Below are positions 56,693 to 64,000 of a stretch of 64,000 bases of DNA, one piece after another (position 1 is the stretch's first letter; each line of letters starts with the position of its first letter). The stretch is from Sophora flavescens (taxonomy: Eukaryota > Streptophyta > Magnoliopsida > Fabales > Fabaceae): assembly GCA_030762895.1 (NCBI GenBank), contig CM061063.1, positions 73,281,836-73,345,835 of the forward strand, read 5' to 3'. Position numbers and translations under genes: made by a program. The notes beneath the pieces are model-generated. The model made no database searches. It saw nothing but the letters and a program-made list of their open reading frames with translations, and was not told the DNA's origin.

Positions 56693-57240
56693 TTGGCCAA
56701 CTTCTCGGTCAAGAGAACTCTCGTCGACCAGGGGAGCTCGACTGATATCCTATATTATTCAACATTTCAGAAGCTCGGGATCCCAGAAAAATCTATTCAG
56801 CCATACGACAGTAAACTAGTCGGCTTTTCTGGGGAACAGGTGGATACCCGAGGATACATAGACCTCCTAACTACTTTTGGAGATGGCAAAACGTCCAAAA
56901 CTATTCTGGTCAGGTACGTGTTGGTTAATGCAGTAACATCGTACAATATCTTGATCGGGAGACCATCCTTGAACGAGTTGGGAGCCGTGGTCTCTACTCC
57001 CCACCTTACTATGAAGTTCCCTTCCAACTCGGGAGACATAATTGCTATCCGGGCTGATCAAAAAATGGCCAGACAATGCTATGCTGATAGTTTGCGTGTA
57101 AGCAAACTCAAACCTACACCTGCAGAAACACAAGACAGAGGAAAAGACAATTCAGTAAATACAGTTAGTTCTATCGAACTAGACCCGAGGACTGACATGC
57201 AAGAACAACGGCCACAACCCATTGAGGAGTTGGAGAAATT
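56693..57240 (+). CDS. Tat-type aspartic protease (part of pol)
   Basis: In frame with RT. The active-site block RTLVDQGSSTDILYYSTFQK (D-x-G-S-S, about 56,708-56,767), then YNILIGRPSLNELGAVVSTP (about 56,942-57,000), which carries the second hydrophobic-Gly block. Gln replaces the residue between Asp and Gly, as in many Tat elements. The stop just upstream separates it from gag, so a Gag-Pol fusion would need read-through or it is a mutation. Confidence 0.85.
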
Positions 57241-57991
57241 CCAGCTTGGATCACAGCGCGATCAGTGCACCAAGCTAGGCGGTCAACTTGAGCCGACTTT
57301 AAAAGAAAAAATAATGGGAGTACTCCGCAGCAACGCCGATTTGTTAGCCTGGACAACATCAGACATGCCGGGTATTGACCCCGATTTCTTGTGCCACAAG
57401 CTGGCAATCTGTCCTGAGGCAAAACCGGTAGCTCAGAGGAAAAGGAGACTTGGTGAGGAAAGGAGAAAAGTGGTGGAAGAAGAAATAGCAAAGTTGGTTA
57501 AAGCCAACTTTATTCGAGAAATAGAATACACTACTTGGCTGGCCAACGTGGTTCTGGTCAAAAAAGCAAACGGCAAGTGGCGCATGTGCACTGATTATAC
57601 AGACTTAAACAAAGCTTGTCCGAAGGATTCTTATCCTTTACCGAGTATTGACAGGTTGGTGGATGGTGCTTCCGGGTACAGAATTTTGAGCTTCTTGGAT
57701 GCATACTCGGGGTACAATCAGATCCGAATGTATCCCCCAGACGAGGAGAAAACAACTTTTATAACTGAAGGCTCGAACTATTGTTATCGGGTAATGCCAT
57801 TCGGATTGAAAAATGCTGGAGCAACCTACCAAAGGCTCATGGACAAGGTGTTTGAACAACAAATCAGAAGGAATATGGAGGTTTATGTGGATGATATGGT
57901 CATAAAATCCGATGACCACAACAACCACCCGAAGGATTTGGAGGAAATTTTTCAGCAGCTGAGAAAGTATAATATGAGGTTGAATCCATAA
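57241..57991 (+). CDS. Tat-type reverse transcriptase (part of pol)
   Basis: RNA-dependent DNA polymerase. Blocks in one frame: LGEERRKVVEEEIAKLVKAN, WLANVVLVKKANGKWRMCTD, YTDLNKACPKDSYPLPSIDR, FLDAYSGYNQIRMYPPDEEK, MPFGLKNAGATYQRLMDKVF and the catalytic MEVYVDDMVIKS (about 57,877-57,912). The frame closes with a TAA at 57,989-57,991 just before the connection domain; without it the reading would continue into RNase H. Confidence 0.9.
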
Positions 57992-59188
57992 AAGCGTGTT
58001 TTCAGTGTCCAAGGTGGAAAATTCCTCGGTTTTATGTTGACACACCGAGGAATCGAGGTCAATCCTGATAAATGCCAAGCGGTGATTGAGATGCGAAGCC
58101 CACAAAATATTAAAGAAGTGCAGCGACTTGCAGGATGGCTGGCATCATTATCTCGGTTTCTCCCCAGATCTGCAGAGAAAGCTCGACCTTTCTTTAGATT
58201 ATTGAAGAGGTCTCAAACCTTCGCGTGGACTGAGGAATGCGAAAAGGCCTTTGTCGACTTTAAAGCCTTTTTGTCTTCACCGCCAATATTAACTCGACCT
58301 ATCCCAGGGAAAGAGTTATATTTATACCTGTCAGCCACCGAGTATGCCATCAGTGCGGTCATTGTGCAAGAAGTAGAGAAAACGCAAACGCCGGTGTATT
58401 TCATCAGCAGAGTCCTTCATGACACCGAAACCCGGTATCAAGTCATAGAAAAGCTAGTTTTGGCTCTGGTAACTGCAGCTCGGCGATTGCGTCCGTATTT
58501 CCAGAGTCACCAGGTGATTGTCAAAACTGATCACCCGATTAAGCAGATTCTCAAAAATCCCGAGTTGGCAGGCCGTATGATTGCTTGGTCGGTGGAGTTA
58601 TCCGAGTTTGACCTGAAATACGAGTTGAGAGGTCCTCTGAAAGCTCAATGTATCTCCGACTTCGTAGCTGAGCTCAATCCGCTGCCGATAACCGAAGATT
58701 TATGGTGGAATTTGTATGTGGATGGATCCTCGAATGTCAAAGGCAGTGGAGCTGGGATAATACTGGAAGGTCCGGGAGAGATAATCCTAGAGCAGTCATT
58801 AAAGTTTGAGTTCAAAACCTCAAACAACCAAGCTGAGTACGAAGCCTTGATAGCAGGGTTAATGCTGGCTAAGGAAATGGGAGCAAAAGCTGTTAGATGC
58901 CGAAGTGATTCACAGCTAGTCACAGGACAAAACTCTGGAGAATACCAAACAAAAGAGCCTCAACTCACCAGGTATTTATGTAAAGTAAATCAGTTAATTT
59001 CCAACTTTGAGAAATTTGCTATGGAACACATTCCCAGAGAAGAAAATACCCGGGTCGATCTACTGTCAAAATTGGCCAGCACGAAGAGGCCATGCCAGCA
59101 TAGGACAGTTATTCAAGAAACTCTCAATGAACCGAGTATCACGCTTGGAGAGGTAAAGGCCGAGTTCGAGCCGTTTAAATTATTTTAA
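57992..59188 (+). CDS. Tat-type RNase H plus second archaeal-type RNase H (part of pol)
   Basis: Connection region GIEVNPDKCQAVIEMRSP and LAGWLASLSRFLPRSAEKAR, then the first RNase H (ELYLYLSATEYAISAVIVQE, where the usual first catalytic Asp position reads Ser-Ala-Thr; HQVIVKTDHPIKQIL). The second RNase H begins near 58,700: WNLYVDGSSNVKGSGAGI with catalytic Asp, NNQAEYEALIAGLMLAKEMG with catalytic Glu, and RCRSDSQLVTGQNSGEY with the third Asp. It ends VDLLSKLASTKRPCQHRTV and ETLNEPSI, after which integrase should follow; instead the frame enters the repeat array and stops at 59,188. Confidence 0.9.
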   Translation, partial: KRVFSVQGGKFLGFMLTHRGIEVNPDKCQAVIEMRSPQNIKEVQRLAGWLASLSRFLPRSAEKARPFFRLLKRSQTFAWTEECEKAFVDFKAFLSSPPILTRPIPGKELYLYLSATEYAISAVIVQEVEKTQTPVYFISRVLHDTETRYQVIEKLVLALVTAARRLRPYFQSHQVIVKTDHPIKQILKNPELAGRMIAWSVELSEFDLKYELRGPLKAQCISDFVAELNPLPITEDLWWNLYVDGSSNVKGSGAGIILEGPGEIILEQSLKFEFKTSNNQAEYEALIAGLMLAKEMGAKAVRCRSDSQLVTGQNSGEYQTKEPQLTRYLCKVNQLISNFEKFAMEHIPREENTRVDLLSKLASTKRPCQHRTVIQETLNEPSITLGEVKAEFEPFKLF

Positions 59189-59582
59189 GGCCAAGTTTGA
59201 GCCTGAAGGCCGAGTTTGAGCCATTCAAATTTTGAAGGCCAAGTTTGAGCCTGATGGCCGAGTACGAGCCATTAAATTGTTTAAGGCCAAGTTTGACCCT
59301 GAAGGCCGAGTTCGAGCCATTCAAATTTTTAAGGCCAAGTTTGAGCCAAAAGGCCGAGTACGAGCCATTAAATTGTTTAAGGTCAAGTTTGAACCTAAAA
59401 GCCGAGTTCGAGCTATTAAATTACTAAAGGCCGAGTACGAGCCATTAAATTGTTTAAGGCCAAGTTTGAGCCTAAAAGCCGAGTTCGAGCTATTAAATTA
59501 CTAAAGGCCGAGTACGAGCCGTTTAATTATTTAAGGCCAAGTTTGAGCCAAAAGGCAGAGTACGAGCCATTAAATAAAAAAG
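59150..59582 (+). repeat. Tandem array replacing integrase
   Basis: Units of about 59 bp alternate AAGGCCAAGTTTGAGCCTGA and AGGCCGAGTTCGAGCCATT with ATTAAATTGTTTA spacers; seven to eight degenerate copies. The first half-unit encodes the last residues of pol (VKAEFEPFKLF), and the 90-codon frame at 59,232-59,504 is a translation of the repeat, with period KAKFEPEGRVRAIKLF. Confidence 0.9.
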
Positions 59583-59823
59583 GAAAAGGGGCACGACTTT
59601 TAATTTTCCCCCTCATTAAATGAGCGCGGAACTCTAGGGTTACTCACCCATAATGTGCAACAGAAGATTGAAGGGAAATGATAACCTTCTCTGACAGGAG
59701 GAAAAGTCAGTTGAAATGACGGTTTGAAACACGGAAGGAAGAAAGTCCAGCAGCCGAAGCATAAGCTCGGTTTGATACTTGTCAGCTCTTTCGTTTATTT
59801 AAGCTTGGAGCTCGGGGGGCTTG
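59583..59823 (+). other. 3' untranslated region and polypurine tract of the Tat element
   Basis: Non-coding link ending AGCTTGGAGCTCGGGGGGCTTG just before the LTR; the G-run is the likely plus-strand primer. The core matches the polypurine-like motif of the element at 11-14 kb. Confidence 0.75.
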
Positions 59824-60344
59824 TGTACTGACCGAAAATATAAGGCCGAGGACTTGCCGAGGACTTGTTAATAAACTGGACCAACCGAGCTTACTCTTAT
59901 AAATGGGCCTTGACTCGAACTCCTCCAAAGCCGAGGACTCGTTAATACACTTATCATCCGAGAATAAATACTCGGATCTATCCCGTAATAAACCATCGGT
60001 GAAGGAATCTCGGTCCCGTGCAATCCAGTCACAACTGACTGGGCCGAATATCTCGCTGGTCCAAATATCCCTCCGCATAACTCGGAGCCTTATCCTTATC
60101 TTTATCTAGTTACGATAACAATCCGATCCTAACAAATAGGATCTCAATAACAGTCCAACTCAAACTGTTACACCAAAACATCTCTATAAATAGGGGTCAA
60201 ACCCATTCACTTAGAACTACGTTTGCTTTGATTCCCATTTGGATACGTAGGAGCAGAATTCCGATTCTGTCAAGCTATTCCAAAACACTCCCACAAGAGC
60301 TTCTCCGGACGAGTATTTCTCACTTGAGATATTTGGACGGAACA
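59824..60344 (+). repeat. 3' LTR of the Tat-type element
   Basis: 521 bp; carries an extra 11-bp direct repeat (CCGAGGACTTG twice near 59,846-59,868) that accounts for the length difference from the 5' LTR. Confidence 0.93.
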
Positions 60345-60349
60345 AAACC

Positions 60350-60378
60350 GTTTCAAGATCAACAACGTATCGTTTGCT
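60350..60378 (-). pseudogene. Acid phosphatase-like exon fragment (5' part)
   Basis: After the likely acceptor GATAACCAG, the minus strand reads SKRYVVDLETV and continues at 54,481 (SNRLREYAKS). The AAACC duplication lies inside the exon. Similarity further upstream is doubtful. Confidence 0.6.
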
Positions 60379-60475
60379 CTGGTTATCACGGAGACAAGGG
60401 GGACAAAAGAAATTCATAGAGGATATTACACATTCGCATTTTACACACAGCAATATTGTAACAGATTTGAAGATG

Positions 60476-60979
60476 TTAAAGTGTACGACGTATGTGTGTG
60501 GAACCCCTCTCTCTAAATCTCACTTCGTTCCTTCTTTCTCTTATGCTCCTCATATCAGACTTTATAGTCATTCCAAGAATGTTCATGGGTTTCAAACTGT
60601 TGATGATGCTGTGTCTTCATTTATGATCATTATCAATAAGCGTCATCCACCTTCTGAATTCGAAATCAACAAGATTTTAGGGTCTATTGTGAAGATGAAA
60701 CACTAAGTCACTGCTATTTCACTTTTTCCACTATTGGAGTTTAGGGGAATCACTCCTTCCTTGGTTACGTTGAGCATTCTGATCAATTGTTATTGCCACT
60801 CTGGTCATATGGATTTTGCTTTTTCATTATTTGAAAATATTATCAATTTGACAACACTAATAAAAGGGCTTTGTATTAACATAAGATTGGGGAAGCATTG
60901 GGAATTTCATGATATTGTAAGAGCAAGAGGATTTTGTTTTGATTAAGTTTGTTATTGTTAGGGGACCTTGATCAATGCG
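60476..60979 (+). pseudogene. Second RFL-type PPR gene, truncated, with N-terminal leader
   Basis: The ATG at 60,476 opens MLKCTTYVCGTPLSKSHFV followed by PSFSYAPHIRLYSHSKN, a Ser/Arg-rich, acid-poor leader of the kind that targets RFL proteins to mitochondria. VDDAVSSF and PPSEFEINKILGSIVKMKH follow. A TAA (60,704-60,706) breaks the first repeat; reading continues as FRGITPSLVTLSILINCYCH. A 27-bp deletion removes nine residues compared with the copy at 600-2167, with a shift near 60,880. Similarity ends abruptly at 60,979. It lies on the same strand as the first copy. Confidence 0.88.
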
Positions 60980-62450
60980 CCCGGTCTTTTGCTGTTCCTC
61001 AAATTCAAAGAATATATAATAAGTTATATTATTTTAATTGAAGTGATTAATTATCTGGATGTTTATTTATGTTTATTTTTATGTGGTTTGGTTTGAGTAA
61101 TTTTAATTACTCATTTAAAATTATTTTTTAATGCGTTAATATTGTCTTATGTCAACGTATGCATGATTACTAGACAATACTATTTTGTTATTGTTACTAG
61201 TAGTATTTATTTAGAAAAATATTTTAAATAATATGATTTAAAGAAAATTATTTTTCTATTTGACTCTATTTAATTTTAGATGTGAAAATACGTTAGTTTA
61301 AAAATAATCTGAGATTAAATTTTGTATCGTTAATTTTCTTAGTTGATCAGTTCAACTATCAATCTTGACTCTAATTAAAATTTTGAAAGTATATAATTGT
61401 CAACCATTATTTTTATATCAAAAAACCAAAAACATGTTTATTTTTAGGTTCAATATTTACCACTCATTTTATACCTACTATTACTCATGCAAAATTAAAA
61501 TCAGATTTTTTATCCTCTCTCTCTTTTACTCGATACCCCTCTCTGTTTCTATTTCTCGTTCCTTCTATTTTTCTTCTTCCTCCTCCTTCTACTTCCCCTC
61601 ATCTCCTCCCTCTCCACTAGCCCGCTCGCCACCGCAGGGAGGAGAACACCGCGCCACCTGCTCGCCTGGCTCGTCTCCTCCGTCGTGAAAACGTGCCATC
61701 CTCCGTCGTGGTGACGCCTCTGGGTTGCTGTCCATGGTGGTTCCACCATTCTTATAGTGTTTTGAGCTCTCTTCTTCCCTTCTATAAAGCTTAGCTTCAC
61801 TTTGTGGATCATGGTTGTTGTAGGGGAGTGTTCCACCGCCACTGCCACCTCGTCGGAGTTGCGTGACGCCGCCGCTGCACCCATGGCTGGCCGCCACGTC
61901 CTATGCCTTCAAGCTTGGGTGAGTGTTCTACCTTGATCTCTTCTATTTGTGAAAACTTCATTTTCCCCAAACCCTAAATTCCTAATTTAAACCCTAACCC
62001 CAATTTATTTTAATTTCAGTTGTTAAACATGAAATTAATTATGTTTTTAATCAATTGAGTTGTTGAATTAGTGATTTTATGAAATGATTTCATGATTCTT
62101 TAATTAGAATGAGTTTTCTCCAAATTACTATATGAACCCTAAAGCCCCAATTTTGTTTCTCTTGAAATTAGTTCATAATTATAAAATTAATTAGGTCTTT
62201 ATGCAATAGGGACTATCAATTGATGTTTCCCTAAACCAATTTCATGATTCTCTCATCAAATAAAAGTTTCCCCAATTTTAGTGATAAACCCTTTTTACCC
62301 AAATTGATTTTATTGAGAAATCAACTCTGTTTTGTGAAATTAAATATATGGTTTCCTTTTATTTTATGTTTTGAGGATGAAAATTAATTTGGTGAAATTG
62401 TCTGTTTGTTATCATGCTTGGTGGAGAGGAGTTTGCACTCTTGGAACTAA
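60980..62450. other. Unassigned DNA, partly GC-rich; possibly the end of a reversed long-LTR element
   Basis: AT-rich to 61,500, then a CT-rich and GC-rich stretch (61,500-61,920) with overlapping low-complexity frames on both strands, then AT-rich. It adjoins clear reverse-oriented long-LTR sequence, so it may be the divergent end of that element, but I could not align it. Confidence 0.35.
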
Positions 62451-64000
62451 TTGGAGTATTAAGACGAGGACCTTTCTCTTGTCTTAAAAGGTAAGGGGAG
62501 ATTGCCGGAGGGATTTTCGGTAATTGCATGCTACCTGTGTGTTATATGTGGTTGATTTGTTGTGATGTATGGGGCTAAAATTAAGTTGCTGTATGGTTGT
62601 TATGTGGTTTTTAATGTTTTATGTGAAAGCATGAGTATATTTGTGATGTATGGATATCTGCTATGTATGGATTATCTGTTGGTTGGTTGATTGACTCAGA
62701 AGCCTGACAGTGGTCAGTGCCCAACTAAATTAATGATAAAAGCTTTGAAAAAGTTTGAGAAGAAATTTAAAGGATTTGGTTTATGGAAGTGGAAGAAAAA
62801 TATTGAAAATATTTATATTCAATGGGGGAAAAGAGTAACTAATGAGTAATATTGAGGGCGATATCTTGAAATATTTCAGTTACGTTATCTTTTTCAAAAT
62901 AAATTAAAAAATGAGATGAAAAGTTATTTCAAGAAATTTAAGTGTCAAGGATATTTTAAAAGCGATTATGAAGAACTTTTTGTAAAAGAGAAAATCATTT
63001 GATTTATAAATGGCTTTATTTAGAAATGGGTTGGAAATGATTTTACGAGGATTTGAAGTTGTTACGGAAAAAGGAGTTTAAAAAAACGGATTTTGAGAAA
63101 AATGGATTTCTCTATGATTTGACGGTTTTATAAATGAATTTCAAATGGAAAGGATTTTCTATAAATGAGTTTTACACAACGATGTTATTTCCGCCAACTT
63201 CGATAAGTTGAGGAAACTTTGGTTTTGGTTGTTTTGTGTTTCACAGAACGAAAATGGTTTAAAGTTGAAAATGAACCTAGCTACCGAGACGTCGGGTCTA
63301 GTGTTCTATGATATGGGCCCAGGGTCCGAAAGGTGAAGTTATGGACTAGATGTCCAATAAATGGTGTATTGGTTTAGTTCACTAAAATCTACGTATCTAA
63401 GACTGGTGAATCTGTCTAGATTTCATGATTTGCACATTTTTAACTTGGAGTCAGTTAGTTTTGAATGAGGTATTAAACTTGAAAGTTTAAATTGGTGATT
63501 TGGTCGTGAGACTTTTAGCTCCGACACCTAAAGATTGAACACAAAGAAAACAATGGGAACGTTTTACATGCATTTCGGGGCAGACGTGCCTTTGCATAGG
63601 ACTTGAATGCTTGATGGCAAGTATTCATGCAGTTTGCATCATTGTGTCTTGATGGATATATGACCACGAAACCATATACTATACCTAGTAACCACTTTGC
63701 CACGTTTTGGACTATGGTATGGTTAATTTGAACTCTGCCTTATCTGGCAATGATTCTGTCTTATTGGTATTGATTCTGCCTTATTCGGTAATGAGAGCCT
63801 GATCAGCTCATTTATTTGTTGGTTGGAGCTCCGGAGATTAGGTATCAAAGTTAGTTGATGAATATTGAAGTGTCATGGTTTTTAAAACGGCTACAACTGT
63901 TGGGTATGAAGCCCCTTGATAAATTATTGTGTTCATGTTGAAAATTTCTTATGATATGGATATCTGTATATATGTTGTTTTTGTGTGTCGCGCATGTAGT
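62451..64000 (-). mobile_element. Reverse-oriented copy of the long-LTR family, running off the window
   Basis: Reverse complement matches the copies at 32.5-38.0 and 46.7-50.9 kb: AAGGTAAGGGGAGATTGCCG mirrors the CTCCCCTTACCT region, AGCCTGACAGTGGTCAGTGC mirrors GCACTGACCACTATCAGGC, AGCTACCGAGACGTCGGG mirrors CCCGATGTCTCGGTAGCT, and AGTTAGTTGATGAATATTGA mirrors the start of the 928-bp block. It has a single 928-bp block. The outer end is not in the window. Confidence 0.85.

Larger units (their letters stand above)
54487..60344 (+). mobile_element. Tat-type Ty3/gypsy element lacking integrase
   Basis: 5.86 kb with an exact AAACC duplication (54,482-54,486; 60,345-60,349). LTRs of 510 and 521 bp start TGTACTGACCGA and end GGACGGAACA. 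Order: LTR, PBS, gag, protease, RT, RNase H, second (archaeal-type) RNase H, tandem array, polypurine tract, LTR. The second RNase H is diagnostic of the Tat lineage. No integrase sequence exists between the second RNase H and the polypurine tract. Coding damage is light: a few frameshifts in gag and single stops at the gag/protease and RT/RNase H junctions. Confidence 0.93.

Noticed and set aside
59232..59504. 90-codon repeat protein
   Set aside because: It is a translation of the tandem array; no start context or homologue supports it.
61549..61897. Overlapping 102-111-codon minus frames as a gene
   Set aside because: GC- and CT-rich low-complexity sequence opens several frames at once; no domain.

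Overview
The window is nuclear DNA of a flowering plant. It carries mitochondria-targeted Rf-like PPR gene remnants, split plant-type exons with GT/AG borders, an integrated caulimovirus-like sequence, Ty3/gypsy elements of the Athila and Tat types, a plant LINE with a C-terminal RNase H, and several MITEs. A dicot is likely. A legume is possible, but that is a guess from the look of the MITEs and retroelements. I found no intact host gene; nearly everything is mobile or broken DNA.

Layout: 0.6-2.2 kb, a broken RFL-type PPR gene. 5.1-5.3 kb, a fold-back MITE. 5.5-8.0 kb, a small non-autonomous LTR retrotransposon (target duplication CTCCT) with a SINE-like insert. 8.6-10.0 kb, a triplicated ~460-bp unit, each copy holding a MITE-like inverted-repeat segment. 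About 10.65-44.4 kb, one roughly genome-length, circularly permuted endogenous pararetrovirus (EPRV) on the + strand, order coat protein - protease - RT/RNase H - transactivator - promoter - movement protein - small ORFs - start of coat protein. Four insertions split it: a minus-strand Tat-like non-autonomous element (11,161-14,684, TSD AAATT); a minus-strand LINE (about 15,466-31,600) that itself contains an Athila-type element (17,556-27,723, TSD CAAGG); a long-LTR copy (about 32,531-37,995) with a 3 x 928-bp tandem amplification; and a likely solo LTR (41,721-43,467). About 6.9 kb of viral sequence remains.

46.5-51.0 kb: exons of an unrecognised minus-strand gene, one cut by a 4.17-kb solo LTR (TSD CTTGT) that holds a hAT-like MITE (TSD ACATTTAC). 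51-54.1 kb: AT-rich DNA and a tandem duplication. 54.4-60.4 kb: a Tat-type element with two RNase H domains but no integrase (TSD AAACC), inserted in an exon of a minus-strand HAD-type acid phosphatase / vegetative storage protein-like gene. 60.5-61.0 kb: a second, truncated RFL gene that still has its N-terminal leader. 62.45-64.0 kb: a reverse-oriented copy of the same long-LTR family, running off the window.

The nesting gives a relative chronology: the EPRV came first, then the LINE and LTR elements inside it, then the Athila inside the LINE; the MITE is younger than the solo LTR around it. Several boundaries rest on exact target-site duplications and, for the MITE, on an unoccupied related copy elsewhere in the window. 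Family names come from motif reading, not database searches.
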